The notes below the pieces were generated by a model. The model was not told the origin of the DNA. It made no database searches and saw only the letters and a program-made list of their open reading frames with translations. Shown piece after piece: positions 51,701 through 57,772 of a DNA stretch of 64,000 bases. The DNA is from Monoplex corrugatus (Eukaryota; Mollusca; Gastropoda; Littorinimorpha; Ranellidae): assembly GCA_030674185.1 (NCBI GenBank), contig CM060312.1, forward strand, positions 24,356,461-24,420,460. The letters run 5' to 3'. The translations under genes were made by a program, and so were the position numbers. Each line of letters begins with the position of its first letter. Within the stretch, counting starts at the first letter, position 1.

Positions 51701-53011
51701 TATAGTGGAACCTCTCACCACTACTAGGGGAACATGTTACTAGCAGTAAAGGGAAGAATAGGATGATGGTGGGTCTGGGGTCTGGGCATGGAACTGGAAG
51801 TGGATGATGTAACTCGGTCAAACTTTTTACTGCAGGTCCTCTTCTTAGCATGGCTGTCAATTATCCACCAGTAGGTGGTCATTCACAGTCTATGGACACT
51901 ATAAGAAGTTCTCAGACGGCTGTATCTCTTTTTTTTTCCATGGTGAGCACTGCGAGTTTTTTTTAGTGGGATTATTCACAAAGTATCATATTATTATCAT
52001 GCAATAAAAAAAATCAAGAAATTATTGAATAAATCATCTGAGAGCACAACTTCTCATGTCTAATGCCTCATTCTGTGTAATTTCATGCTAAAGATTCCTA
52101 CAAATAAGACAGCTACAGTAGTGTTCGTGCATATGGTAAAATATTTTTTTCCTTCAAATTTAGAAAACAAGCCTCATAAAACATAATTATAAAAACCCTT
52201 CGTAACAAAACATACTGCACAATGGGTTAAATGCATATGTTTTGGTTTAACCCTTTAACTCCTGCACCTTATCCACCAACTGCAAAAACTTAACCCTCTG
52301 ACACCCTCACCATATCCACCAGCTTTTTGAAAGAAGAGTGGTGGATAGGGTGAGGGAATCAAAGGGTTAAATTTTTGCTTTGCTAGCATAGTTGGCAAAG
52401 CAGGATGCTAGGGGACAGGGTGCAGGAGTCAAAGGGTTAAGACCGTTCTACATATAGATTTTCATTATATATACGGGATTTAAACAAACAAAATCATGAA
52501 ATCCCACCGAACAAAACAAGTGCACTTACCTGTCTCGCTCTCTTTCTCTATCCACAAGTGTAGCATCGTACCTGTCTCGTTCTCTTTCACGATCCAGGCT
52601 GTCACGTCTGTCATAACCTCCGCTCTCTGGTCCAAATCCGTAGCCAGTTGTACCATAGCCTATTGCTCCGCTTCCTCCTCCAAGTGCAGAATCTGAATGA
52701 CGGAAGAATTCCTCATCCAAGCGACCATGCTGGGGCTGTCCAAGGCCAGCACCAAAACCTAAGCTGCCACTTTCAGGATGGCTGAAACTCCCAGCCTGCA
52801 GGTGGTCACCAAAACCTGCCCTTCGTTGAAAGTTATCAAAATTACCAGTAAAGCTGTTTCCTAGAAAAGGCCCATCGCCTCTTCCATGAGCAAAGCTGTC
52901 TATCTGGTTGTTAAAACCAAAGTCATCACCCCTGCGTATAGCTATGGGATCTACACCTTGACCTATAAGAGATGCAGCGCTCCCTTTGTTGAACTGGTCG
53001 TTGTAATACAT
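16183..53011 (-). CDS. RBM5/RBM10: RBM5/RBM10-type RNA-binding splicing regulator, whole coding span (22 exons)
   Basis: Spliced minus-strand gene. In vertebrates, RBM5/RBM10 are nuclear proteins that bind pre-mRNA and spliceosomal complexes and control alternative exon choice. Domain order matches the family: R/D/E-rich N-terminus, RRM1 (about residues 310-388), RanBP2-type finger (405-421), RRM2 (451-535), OCRE (645-691), C2H2 finger (C847, C850, H863, H870), G-patch (928-963) and the conserved tail ending FARYNEAE. Coding exons: 52530-53011, 49516-49705, 46515-46814, 45404-45470, 43547-43620, 40351-40455, 39668-39737, 38452-38514, 35815-36076, 35057-35084, 34552-34696, 32483-32553, 31485-31539, 30117-30208, 28017-28214, 25663-25797, 24977-25009, 21358-21600, 20957-21013, 20607-20698, 18716-18841, 16183-16308. 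All junctions use GT/AG and phases agree, except one missing base in exon 21 (total 3,014 nt). At about 1,004 residues it is somewhat longer than human RBM10. Vertebrate RBM5 and RBM10 look like paralogues of one invertebrate gene, so I do not choose between the names. Confidence 0.95.
18716..18841 (-). CDS. RBM5/RBM10: RBM5/10-like exon 21 (proximal copy): G-patch, with a one-base gap
   Basis: 126 nt with a strong acceptor (gtcatgtgttttcag) and donor gtatgt. After the split codon it reads VTEQPTK in the frame set by exon 20. The G-patch that follows ([18 protein letters not shown], then [16 protein letters not shown]) is only open in another frame and needs one extra base near 18822, where codons AAG-GAC are expected and AAGAC is present. 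As written, the frame scrambles the G-patch without meeting a stop inside the exon. The same defect is in the distal copy at 6977-7102. Confidence 0.9.
20607..20698 (-). CDS. RBM5/RBM10: RBM5/10-like exon 20: YRDRA helix before the G-patch
   Basis: 92 nt with acceptor ttttgtctttcag and donor gtaagt. [20 protein letters not shown] is one of the most conserved segments of RBM5/RBM10. Leaves in phase 2. This is the last exon outside the duplicated segment, whose edge is at about 20573, 34 bp past the exon end. Confidence 0.95.
20957..21013 (-). CDS. RBM5/RBM10: RBM5/10-like exon 19: short charged linker
   Basis: 57 nt, phase 0 at both ends; acceptor attttcag, donor gtaatg. [19 protein letters not shown] sits where the vertebrate proteins have a charged helix after the C2H2 finger (HKQNLE...). 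Confidence 0.87.
21358..21600 (-). CDS. RBM5/RBM10: RBM5/10-like exon 18: acidic segment and C2H2 zinc finger
   Basis: 243 nt, phase 0 at both ends; acceptor ataatttttgcag, donor gtacgt. Residues 791-871 carry [18 protein letters not shown], then the C2H2 finger [17 protein letters not shown]...H with C-x2-C-x12-H-x6-H spacing, as in RBM5/RBM10. Confidence 0.95.
22288..23366. mobile_element. piggyBac-like non-autonomous element (intron 17)
   Basis: TTAA at 22284-22287 and 23367-23370 flank a 1,079-bp unit with imperfect terminal inverted repeats (CCTCTTAAGTGCC and, from the other end, CTCCTTGAGTGCC). It shares long stretches with 51110-52226 (atgggagagaa, catgactttttgacctatgcaac), which defines the family. 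No transposase is encoded. The rest of intron 17 (21601-24976) holds SINE-A and otherwise nothing I recognise. Confidence 0.72.
24288..24563 (-). mobile_element. tRNA-derived SINE, family A (copy 3, intron 17)
   Basis: On the minus strand it starts gtcgccgtggtgtagtgg (A-box region), has an anticodon-arm-like part and the degenerate B box ggcttgaatcc, and ends gatgccaggatatatttt. It aligns with the copies at 231 and 12001 over about 275 bp with clear divergence, so it is an independent older insertion. Confidence 0.8.
24977..25009 (-). CDS. RBM5/RBM10: RBM5/10-like exon 17: 33-nt microexon
   Basis: Acceptor tttttctgcag and donor gtaagt enclose exactly 11 codons, [11 protein letters not shown]. 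It is phase-neutral, so it could be included or skipped without changing frame. It has no family motif and is supported by splice sites and position. Confidence 0.72.
25663..25797 (-). CDS. RBM5/RBM10: RBM5/10-like exon 16: conserved DMEKWAK helix region
   Basis: 135 nt, phase 0 at both ends; acceptor tttgtggaacag, donor gtatgt. [17 protein letters not shown] and [15 protein letters not shown] correspond to the conserved segment between OCRE and the C2H2 finger of RBM5/RBM10. Confidence 0.92.
26600..27909. mobile_element. hAT-like non-autonomous DNA transposon (intron 15)
   Basis: Perfect 13-bp terminal inverted repeats CAGGCTGGGGAAC at 26600-26612 and 27897-27909, with a direct repeat ATTTAT on both flanks (26594-26599 and 27910-27915). 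One end is extremely G/C-rich (26640-26720). The minus strand has a remnant of a BED-type zinc finger. The TIR style and BED finger suggest the hAT superfamily, although hAT duplicates 8 bp and only 6-7 are matched here. No catalytic domain is seen. The rest of intron 15 (25798-28016) is unremarkable. Confidence 0.7.
27279..27530 (-). pseudogene. BED-type zinc finger remnant of a hAT-like transposase
   Basis: An 83-codon frame with [20 protein letters not shown] followed by HMHSTRH, i.e. C-x2-C, about 20 residues, then paired histidines, as in BED fingers of hAT transposases and related proteins. It stops soon after the finger. It lies inside the 26600-27909 element, so it is a transposon relic, not an exon of the surrounding gene. 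Confidence 0.6.
28017..28214 (-). CDS. RBM5/RBM10: RBM5/10-like exon 15: second half of OCRE and Lys/Glu-rich linker
   Basis: 198 nt, phase 0 at both ends; acceptor tgtgttttcag, donor gtgagt. It begins [20 protein letters not shown], the aromatic second half of OCRE, then a Thr/Gly/Gln stretch and a Lys/Glu-rich run ending VAKKIAK that continues into exon 16. Confidence 0.94.
28945..30108. repeat. Minisatellite, 32-bp unit, about 36 copies (intron 14)
   Basis: Tandem units of the type atggccaacagacaaaaaca plus ccacaaacactc, period 32 bp, with A/C, GCC/GTC and AAC/AAT variants scattered along the array. It ends 9 bp from exon 14. In gene sense each unit contains ggtgtttttgtct, which resembles the exon 14 donor (gtgagtttttgtct). 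Long open frames here are by-products. The rest of intron 14 (28215-28944) shows nothing else. Confidence 0.97.
30117..30208 (-). CDS. RBM5/RBM10: RBM5/10-like exon 14: first half of OCRE domain
   Basis: 92 nt with acceptor atcctgtttcag and donor gtgagt. It encodes [19 protein letters not shown] and on to YYEPNTQ, the Tyr-repeat half of OCRE, which in RBM5 binds proline-rich tails of core snRNP proteins. The donor lies at the edge of the minisatellite that fills the next intron. Confidence 0.94.
30209..32482. other. Introns 12 and 13 (around exon 13), no recognisable element
   Basis: Apart from exon 13 (31485-31539), this stretch shows no repeat family, RNA gene or further exon I can support. 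Confidence 0.65.
31485..31539 (-). CDS. RBM5/RBM10: RBM5/10-like exon 13: segment leading into OCRE
   Basis: 55 nt with acceptor ccatgtctgcag and donor gtaagt. It encodes [23 protein letters not shown] directly precedes OCRE in the family. Phase 0 in, phase 1 out. Confidence 0.87.
32483..32553 (-). CDS. RBM5/RBM10: RBM5/10-like exon 12: Ala-rich helix-like segment
   Basis: 71 nt with acceptor tgtctttacag and donor gtaagt. Residues 596-619, [20 protein letters not shown], resemble the Ala/Gln-rich stretch after RRM2 in the vertebrate proteins. Phase 1 in, phase 0 out. Confidence 0.87.
33471..34138. mobile_element. piggyBac-like short element (intron 11)
   Basis: 668 bp between TTAA at 33467-33470 and 34139-34142. 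Inverted termini CTCTTTTCACGCCA and CTCTTTCACCGCCA agree at most positions. It has no coding capacity and its interior is unlike the 1.1-kb family. The rest of intron 11 (32554-34551) shows nothing else. Confidence 0.7.
34552..34696 (-). CDS. RBM5/RBM10: RBM5/10-like exon 11: Tyr/Gln/Asn- and Thr-rich linker
   Basis: 145 nt with acceptor tttgtggtttcag and donor gtgagt. Residues 548-595 are low complexity: [20 protein letters not shown], then a Tyr run and a Thr run. This Tyr/Gln-rich linker sits where RBM5/RBM10 have their long disordered region before OCRE. Confidence 0.87.
35057..35084 (-). CDS. RBM5/RBM10: RBM5/10-like exon 10: 28-nt microexon
   Basis: Acceptor ttctgtttcag and donor gtatgt bound 28 nt encoding (S)LDIILKAQQ. 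It takes the phase-2 end of exon 9 to phase 0, as exon 11 needs. Skipping it would shift the frame, so it is probably constitutive. Confidence 0.82.
35590..35739. repeat. 75-bp direct tandem duplication (intron 9)
   Basis: Two units starting caaaacatgcttacttcaaa at 35590 and 35665, nearly identical through ctgaatttgcatca. The rest of intron 9 (35085-35814) has a CA/GA/G simple-repeat patch at about 35153-35213. Intron 10 (34697-35056) shows nothing. Confidence 0.9.
35815..36076 (-). CDS. RBM5/RBM10: RBM5/10-like exon 9: RRM2
   Basis: 262 nt with acceptor ctgtgatttacag and donor gtgagt. It carries the whole RRM2 (residues 451-537). The RNP2 motif is LLFRDL. The RNP1 position reads [10 protein letters not shown], a degenerate RNP1 without the canonical KGFGFV, as is usual for the second RRM of this family. 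It ends with the helix 2 and strand 4 part ([15 protein letters not shown]). Confidence 0.93.
37250..37440 (+). mobile_element. RTE-like LINE, 3'-end relic in intron 8
   Basis: About 190 bp align with the C-terminal coding end of the RTE-like element at 62610-62780 (aagattaggaaaagacaagc, then ggaaagctggagggaaagag). Old and diverged. The rest of intron 8 (36077-38451) holds nothing I recognise. Confidence 0.7.
38452..38514 (-). CDS. RBM5/RBM10: RBM5/10-like exon 8: linker between zinc finger and RRM2
   Basis: 63-nt exon with acceptor gtgtggtcag and donor gtaagt, phase 1 at both ends. It encodes residues 430-450 ([18 protein letters not shown]). This segment is not conserved in the family; it is supported by its splice sites and phase rather than by motifs. 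Confidence 0.8.
39245..39616 (-). mobile_element. SINE, family B (copy 1, intron 7)
   Basis: On the minus strand: a tRNA-like head with B box ggttcgatcc, then gtcaacatgtgtgcagatct, ttaaagatcctgtaagccatgtcag and cccagcatgcatacccatcaaag. From memory this resembles a SINE common in gastropod genomes, though I cannot confirm that here. The rest of intron 7 (38515-39667) has a GT/CATG-rich patch near 38690-38780. Confidence 0.65.
39668..39737 (-). CDS. RBM5/RBM10: RBM5/10-like exon 7: RanBP2-type zinc finger
   Basis: 70 nt with acceptor ttttaatttcag and donor gtaaga. Residues 407-429, [15 protein letters not shown] and on, give Cys407, Cys418 and Cys421 plus the Asn/Phe pair typical of RNA-binding RanBP2 fingers. 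Joined to exon 6, the first cysteine pair reads C-K-C, with one residue between the cysteines where the family has two. I found no other donor or acceptor that would restore the usual spacing. Confidence 0.9.
40351..40455 (-). CDS. RBM5/RBM10: RBM5/10-like exon 6: end of RRM1 and first zinc-finger cysteine
   Basis: 105 nt, phase 0 at both ends; acceptor tctttctccacag, donor gtaggt. Residues 372-406. [15 protein letters not shown] is the last strand of RRM1, and the exon ends DWMCK, the Trp and first Cys of the RanBP2-type finger. Confidence 0.92.
40456..43546. other. Intron 5, no recognisable gene or element
   Basis: 3.1 kb of AT-rich sequence with a poly-C run (41358-41377), poly-T runs and a (CA)60-bp tract at 43293-43353. 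A 13-nt exon-like stretch at 42430-42442 was considered and rejected. Intron 6 (39738-40350) is equally empty. Confidence 0.7.
43547..43620 (-). CDS. RBM5/RBM10: RBM5/10-like exon 5: RRM1 RNP1 motif
   Basis: 74-nt exon with acceptor gccgcccccacag and a weaker donor (gtctta). It encodes residues 347-371, including the RNP1 octamer RGFGFVEF with its two RNA-stacking aromatics, then the helix 2 start AQRWMDLNQ. Leaves in phase 0. Confidence 0.92.
43905..44215. repeat. Minisatellite, 64-bp unit, about 4.5 copies (intron 4)
   Basis: Units carry tggccaggtaacatcaacc and tataaaacctatcacatcac; the first three starts are exactly 64 bp apart (43911, 43975, 44039) and the last units are diverged. Intron 4 (43621-45403) also has (TC)n(AC)n at 44650-44709. 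Confidence 0.92.
45049..45308. repeat. Compound microsatellite (GT)n-(TGTGG)n-(GTT/GTGTT)n
   Basis: About 75 bp of perfect GT, then about 11 TGTGG pentamers, then a TGTTG/TGTGT mosaic, ending 95 bp from exon 4. Confidence 0.95.
45404..45470 (-). CDS. RBM5/RBM10: RBM5/10-like exon 4: middle of RRM1
   Basis: 67-nt exon with acceptor tttttttgttgcag and donor gtaatt. It encodes residues 325-346 ([20 protein letters not shown]), the helix 1 to strand 2 part of RRM1. It leaves in phase 1, which the next exon completes to Gly. Confidence 0.9.
45918..46135. repeat. Long inverted repeat (72-bp arms, 74-bp loop), intron 3
   Basis: Arms 45918-45989 and 46064-46135 are near-perfect complements (cagtgttgttttcggtgtct versus agacaccaaaaacaacactg). 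The loop is rich in ctccacgc repeats. It could be a fold-back MITE, but no target duplication was found. The rest of intron 3 (45471-46514) shows nothing. Confidence 0.88.
46515..46814 (-). CDS. RBM5/RBM10: RBM5/10-like exon 3: acidic/RD-rich segment and start of RRM1
   Basis: Exactly 100 codons (residues 225-324), phase 0 at both ends; acceptor ctttttcag, donor gtaaga. It starts [18 protein letters not shown], passes through Arg/Asp repeats, and ends with the first strand and helix of RRM1, including the RNP2 motif VLLRGL (about 311-316). The leading Met could serve as an internal start, but nothing shows that it does. Confidence 0.92.
47370..47535 (+). repeat. Local dispersed repeat, copy 1 (intron 2)
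   Basis: Shares ggaaccagaaaaa, gacaggcgtgaatttttggcc, gtgaatgtaagatcacaaac-type strings and acttccctgctgcttt with 47908-48052. Family unknown. Confidence 0.6.
47908..48052 (+). repeat. Local dispersed repeat, copy 2 (intron 2)
   Basis: Diverged partner of 47370-47535 (ggaaccagaaaaacac, gtgtgaatgtaagatcacaaa, cttccctgctgcttcg). Further down, near 48330-48360, aaccggagtacccagag belongs to a motif often seen in invertebrate repeats, from memory only. The rest of intron 2 (46815-49515) has (CA)n at 47540-47600 and 48713-48781. Confidence 0.55.
49516..49705 (-). CDS. RBM5/RBM10: RBM5/10-like exon 2: RS/RD/RE-rich segment
   Basis: Acceptor tgattcattcag, donor gtaagg. It encodes residues 161-224, almost all Arg, Asp, Ser and Glu ([16 protein letters not shown] and similar). 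This mixed-charge region is typical of splicing factors and probably serves nuclear-speckle localisation. It enters in phase 2 and leaves in phase 0. Confidence 0.9.
50697..50960 (+). mobile_element. SINE, family B (copy 2, intron 1)
   Basis: Plus-strand relative of 39245-39616: tRNA-like head (gtcgatggctaagcatcag, then ggattcaatcc), gatttttcaactccc, cagacctgccaaagcctgaac and taaagatgctgtag. It is truncated at the 3' side relative to the other copy. The rest of intron 1 (49706-52529) holds the piggyBac-like element and the MITE. Confidence 0.6.
51110..52226. mobile_element. piggyBac-like non-autonomous element (intron 1)
   Basis: TTAA at 51106-51109 and 52227-52230. The interior aligns with 22288-23366 in the same order over about 1.1 kb (for example atgggagagaac, atgactcagtgacctatgcaa, tctgtgtaatttcatg). 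The left end is CCTTTTGACTGTC and the right end is more degraded. An old insertion. Confidence 0.68.
52251..52436. mobile_element. TTAA-flanked fold-back MITE, independent copy (intron 1)
   Basis: Flanked by TTAA on both sides (52247-52250 and 52437-52440). Outer arms CCCTTTAACTCCTGCACC and its complement; inner hairpin also bounded by TTAACCCT...AGGGTTAA, with arms containing atatccaccagc / tggtggatag. It is inverted relative to the copies at 1624 and 13393, and lies 16 bp from the piggyBac-like element ending at 52226. Confidence 0.75.
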
Positions 53012-53027
53012 GCTTCACTTCATGAAT
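52530..53027 (-). CDS. RBM5/RBM10: RBM5/10-like exon 1: start codon and N-terminus
   Basis: The ATG is at 53009-53011 (protein starts [18 protein letters not shown]) and 16 nt of 5' UTR follow an acceptor (gattctgtttcag), so at least one untranslated exon lies upstream. It encodes residues 1-160. The first 120 residues are Gly/Phe/Asp-rich low complexity; the end turns into Arg/Asp/Glu repeats (RERERDR), as in the N-termini of this family. Donor is gtaagt, phase 2. Confidence 0.9.
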
Positions 53028-53089
53028 CTGAAACAGAATCAACGGAAACCAAGATCTAAAAGTGAACACTTGACAAGATGAGCTGCAAC

Positions 53090-53224
53090 CAATGATTAAT
53101 AATTACAATAATAATTACAATATTTATATAGCGCAAAATCTTGATAAAATCAAATCTAAGCGCTGAAGCAGACACACACGCAGGCACGCACGCTCGCACA
53201 CACACACACGCACGCACACATACA

Positions 53225-53290
<66 letters not shown>

Positions 53291-54425
53291 TGGCTATAAA
53301 TGGGGAGAAAGAATAAAAACAATAAAAGCAAGAATAAAAGCAATGGAAAATTATAGAGAGCATAGCATACAATTATATATTATAACCATGTGATTCCCTC
53401 CGAGCGGAGACAGGCTGCAGAGGGGAGGGTTGAGTGAGGTTAGGATTTTATGCAGGAGAGAAAAGGTGAGTTTTGAGAGCGGACTTGAAGGAGACAAAAG
53501 TAGGTTGCTGACGGACTGAGAGAGGAAGTTTGTTCCAGGAGAGTGGACCAGAAACAGAGAAGGCTCGTGGACCATAGGTATTGAGCTTAGTGCGTGGAAA
53601 GCGAAGAGTCAGAGGATCAGAGGCAGAGCGGAGGGTACGTGAGGGAACATAGATCTCAAGTAGGCTTGACAGGTAATCGGGGGCTGCGTTATTGAGGCTT
53701 TTGTAGCACATGGTGTCTAGTTTGTACTGTATGCGCTTTGATACAGGGAGCCAGTGAAGTTGTGCCAGGAGAGGAGATATGTGGTCAGCTTTTTTCTTTT
53801 TGAGTACAAGGCGTGCAGCATTGTTTTGAATGCGCTGTAGGATGTGAATGGTGGAGGCAGGAAGACCAGACAGGAGTGAATTGCAATAGTCAATGCGAGA
53901 CATTATGAAGGAGAGAACGAGTTTTGCAGTTGTTTCGACAGAGAGATACTTCCTGATCAGCTTTATACGATGGAGATGATAGTAGCAGGATCTGGCAGTT
54001 TGAGAAACAAAGTTGTTCATGGAGAGGGTAGAGTCAATGCAGACACCAAGGTTTTTAGCTGAATCAGAAATTGGGACTGATGTGTTACATAATGGGAGAG
54101 AAAGAGGAGGCAGCTGAGAAAGTTTCTGATGGGTGCCAATGAGGATAGCTTCTGTTTTGTCGTCATTAAGCTGAAGTCTATTGTGTGTCATCCAGTTCTT
54201 AATGTCCGAGTAACACTCAGTGGTGCGAGTCAACAGGCGCTGTATATTATCAGGTGAGTCACTGTCTTGAAGTTGGGTGTCATCAGCATAGAAGTGGTGT
54301 TTTATAGAATGGGAGTTGGTGATGGTGGACAGGGGGGAGGTGTAAAGAGTGAAAAGAACAGGGCCAAGGACAGATCCTTGTGGAACACCACAGGTCAGGT
54401 ATGCAGGTTGAGAGTAAGTGCCATT
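53090..54425 (-). mobile_element. CR1/L2-like LINE, 3' fragment
   Basis: On the minus strand, an RT palm remnant includes [20 protein letters not shown] and the catalytic FYADDTQLQ (about 54285-54310), then an open frame to 53448 ending WNKLPLSVRQQ...FKSALKTHLFSPA. This is the C-terminal block of LINEs in the CR1/L2 group. A 3' UTR follows with gcgctatataaatattg and an AT-repeat tail near 53100. It is 5'-truncated just before RT motif B. A (CA)n tract lies in its 3' UTR (53170-53287). Confidence 0.85.
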
Positions 54426-55161
54426 GATGAGAACGGTTTGATTCCATGTAAAATATCAAAAAATTTCCTTGAGTAGGCTAAATAAGCCTTATAGGCCTAT
54501 ATCACAAGATTCACACCTCAGACAAGTTTCTTAACGTCAGTTAATCAAGCTTAAGCAAGATGCTAGTAGCAAGCCAGTCTAACTCTAAGGAGGTACGTGT
54601 GTACAACTGTCAAAGCAAGTCAAGCAAACTTAGCAGGCCTCAGATGGCAGAAAGTCACCAAAAGTGGTGGCAGACTATCGTATCACTACGAGAAACAAAA
54701 TAAGGGGATCTATGAAATCACATCAAAAATGTCAAAAACAAAGAAAAACACGACTACTTTTTCCAACAGCTCACTTTAGTTTTAAAACACTGTCACATTA
54801 TGTTATTAGTTGAATTTTTTTTTTTTTTTTTTTTTGAGGGGGGGTTTAGGTTGGGAGTAAGGGGGTACATCTAGAAAAGACATACGCCCTAATGAAACTC
54901 CTTTCAAACATCACTGAAATCATTTCCAAACTGAACATAATTTACAGAATCCATTTAGCCCAAATATCTCAGACTGACCATGCTTTAATTTTTTTCTTAC
55001 AGATCAAAAATTGACAAAGTTGTGCATCATTATATCTCCAAAATAAAACAAAAAATGGTCACCCTTTTTCTTACTGTAACAATAAATGAGCTCATCAGTC
55101 ATTGTAACAATTTTTTTTTAAATCATAACTTTTACCACAATTAACCAATCTTCTTAAGATC
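54426..55161. other. Unassigned spacer
   Basis: About 740 bp between the LINE fragment and the Tc1-like element. It has a long poly-T/G run (54815-54845) and AT-rich DNA, with no gene or repeat family I recognise. Confidence 0.6.
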
Positions 55162-55163
55162 TA

Positions 55164-56796
55164 AGCTACGCACAAAAAGTTAAGGATCACTATGAGAAAA
55201 CAGGTGCGTAATAAACTCAGTTCGCTACTGTTATTTATTTCTCAGTCCAGCCAAATTGTTATGAATTCTTGTTCAGCTGTAAGTGGGCGATGTTGTGTTA
55301 GTGCGAAAATTGCACGGGATTCTCTACTACTGAGCTTGGCCGCAAACGGAAAAGCGGAAACTTGCGAAAAAGGACCTTGTTTTGGACCGTTCTGCCTGAA
55401 CACATTGCTCAAGCCAGATGGAAAAACCATTATGCACGTGCAAGCACTGCTGTTTATGTGTGAGATGCTGTCTCTTGCTTGGCTTTATAAGAAGACATTC
55501 CACCAGTAATAGGCCTGATCTGACAATGCCTCCACGACGAAAATTGAGCGAGTTTGAGAGGGGACGAGCTGTTGCATGGTTCCAAGATGGTGTTCCCAAG
55601 CGAGAAGTGGCCAGGCGACTTCAGGTGTCCATCTCGGTCATTGTCAGACTGATTCAACGCTTCACAGCCACTGGGAGGGTCCATGAAAGACGCAGATCTG
55701 GTCGACCGAAGAAGACAAACCCACATGAAGATCGTCTCATTAAACGACAAGCCCTGCAGACAAGAACAGCCTCTTCCAGCATCATTCGAAGGCAGCTGAG
55801 GGTGGCTACTAACATCAACATCAGCCAGCAGACCATACGGAACCGCCTTCATGGGTTTAACCTCCGTTCTCGTCGCCCAGCTGTACTGCCACGCTTAACT
55901 CCAGCCCATAGGGCAGCACGCCGCGCCTACTGCAGACGTCACGTGAGGTGGACACGTCAGCAATGGTCCCAGGTCCTGTTCAGTGATGAATCACGCTTCA
56001 CCATGAACCACAACGACGGCCGACTGAGGGTCTGGAGGCGCCCAGGGCAACGCTTTATTGACACCACTGTCCAAGAAAAGGTGGCCTTTGGTGCAGGTTC
56101 TGTAATGGTCTGGGGGGCTTTCAGCCTTCACCACAGAACACCCTTGTATCATGTACAGGGTAACCTGACTGGCCTCCGATACCGGGATGAGATCCTTCGA
56201 CCGCTGGCTGTGCCTACACTGCAGCAGATGGGACCGACGTCTGTCTGCCAGAATGACAACGCTCGCCCCCACAGGGCAAGGGTAGTCAACGACTTCCTGC
56301 AGCAGTCTGGAGTCAACAGAATGGAGTGGCCAGCATGCAGTCCCGATCTCAACCCGATTGAGAACCTCTGGGATGAGCTGGATCGCAAAGTGAGGAGCAA
56401 CCACCCCCCTCCCAGGGATGCCCAACACCTCTACCAGATGCTGCAGGCTGAGTGGCAGGCGCTTCCACAGAGGATCTTCACCAACCTGGTCAACTCGATG
56501 AGGACTCGCTGCGTCGAGTGCCAGAACAGCCATGGCGGTTACACGCATTACTGAACTTTTGGGAGCATCAGAATGCCCTGTCTTGTGATTTCAATGACTT
56601 TGGGAAATCAAATTTCGATACGTACCCACTTTGATCAAATGTACACACGAACCGATTGCCCGAAATTGAAGGCAATTGTGTATCGTTATCACTAAAGCAT
56701 GGAATTAAATGTTTGCCAAACTTCAACGCATTGGCTTTCTTATTTTGAAAGTTATGAATTTTTGTGCAAGTGATCCTTAACTTTTTGTGCGTAGTG
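55164..56796 (+). mobile_element. Tc1-like (Tc1/mariner) transposon, apparently complete
   Basis: 1,633 bp between TA dinucleotides (55162-55163 and 56797-56798). Terminal inverted repeats of 28 bp with 2 mismatches contain ctacgcacaaaaagttaagg at the left and its complement at the right. It encodes one uninterrupted transposase. The right TA abuts the (ATT)n tail of the next LINE. Confidence 0.93.
55526..56554 (+). CDS. Tc1-like transposase, intact open frame (342 aa)
   Basis: Cut-and-paste transposase. I chose the ATG at 55526 (MPPRRKLSEFERGRAVAWFQ) because it gives the usual Tc1 length; the frame is open upstream to 55418. An N-terminal paired-like helix-turn-helix (GVPKREVARRLQVS) is followed by a GRPKK hook and a second helix-turn-helix. 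The catalytic triad is visible as SDESRF, QNDNARPH and SPDLNPIENLW, with 34 residues between the second D and the E (D34E). There is no internal stop or frameshift, so it could encode a functional enzyme. Confidence 0.95.
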   Translation: MPPRRKLSEFERGRAVAWFQDGVPKREVARRLQVSISVIVRLIQRFTATGRVHERRRSGRPKKTNPHEDRLIKRQALQTRTASSSIIRRQLRVATNINISQQTIRNRLHGFNLRSRRPAVLPRLTPAHRAARRAYCRRHVRWTRQQWSQVLFSDESRFTMNHNDGRLRVWRRPGQRFIDTTVQEKVAFGAGSVMVWGAFSLHHRTPLYHVQGNLTGLRYRDEILRPLAVPTLQQMGPTSVCQNDNARPHRARVVNDFLQQSGVNRMEWPACSPDLNPIENLWDELDRKVRSNHPPPRDAQHLYQMLQAEWQALPQRIFTNLVNSMRTRCVECQNSHGGYTHY

Positions 56797-56936
56797 TATA
56801 TTATTATTATTATTATTATTATGAACATTTAGTACGCCTAATCAAATTAATGCCCTAGGCGTTTACAATGGCAAAACATATAACCAGAATCACAAGCACA
56901 CACACACACGCCCACAGAAGCACCCACACACACACA

Positions 56937-56968
<32 letters not shown>

Positions 56969-57027
56969 GCATGACATGCAAATACAATGACACATTGACA
57001 CTAAGACACTATAATGTCACCATTACA

Positions 57028-57759
57028 TTACATGGGGGGAAGGGGGCAGAGATTACCAGTTTTGGGAAACAGGTGAGTTTTGAGGGAGCGTTTGAATGTG
57101 GACAGAGAGGGTGAGTATCTAAGAGAGCGAGGTAACTGATTCCAGATGGTTGGAGCTTGATAGGAAAAAGAACGCTGCCCAAACCTTTTAGTGCGGACTA
57201 TGGGGATACTATAGAGACGGGTATCAGATGAGGACCGCAAAGCTCGAGATGGCGTGTAGAGATGTAACAGATGGGTGAGATACTCAGGACAGGAAGACTC
57301 AATAGATTTGAAGCAGAGGCAGGCAATCTTGTAGGATATTCTTTGCTGAACAGGGAGCCAGTGGAGAGAACAGAGCAATGGCGTAACATGGTTAAATTTT
57401 GAAGAGCGGAAGATGAGACGGGCAGCATGATTTTGAACTTTCTGAAGTTTGTTAATGAGATGAGAGGGGGAACCAGAAAAAAGAGCATTACAGTAATCGA
57501 GACGGGATAGAACAAATGCACAGACAAGAGCCTTTGTCGTGTCTTCTGAGAGGAGGTGGCGGATAGAAGCAATTCGGCGGAGTTCAAGAAAGCAAGTCCG
57601 ACAGACGTTGCTCACATGCTGGTGGAAGGACAGGGTTTGATCAAGAGTTACACCAAGGTTACGGGCAAAATGGGAGAGAGGGATAGATGAGTCAACAAGT
57701 GTGACAGAGGTTGGAAGAGAGGGGTGATTTTGGAGTTTGGGTGGGGTGATCAAGATCAA
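57028..57759 (-). pseudogene. LINE ORF2 C-terminal block, separated by a frameshift
   Basis: Continues the ORF2 of 57773-59281 in another frame: LILITPPKL, the thumb-like segment with SRLDYCNALFSG, LQKVQNHAARL, LHWLPVQQRISYK and the end FKRSLKTHLFPKTG. One extra base near 57775 would join the two frames. Confidence 0.88.
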
Positions 57760-57772
57760 TTCGGATTTCTCT

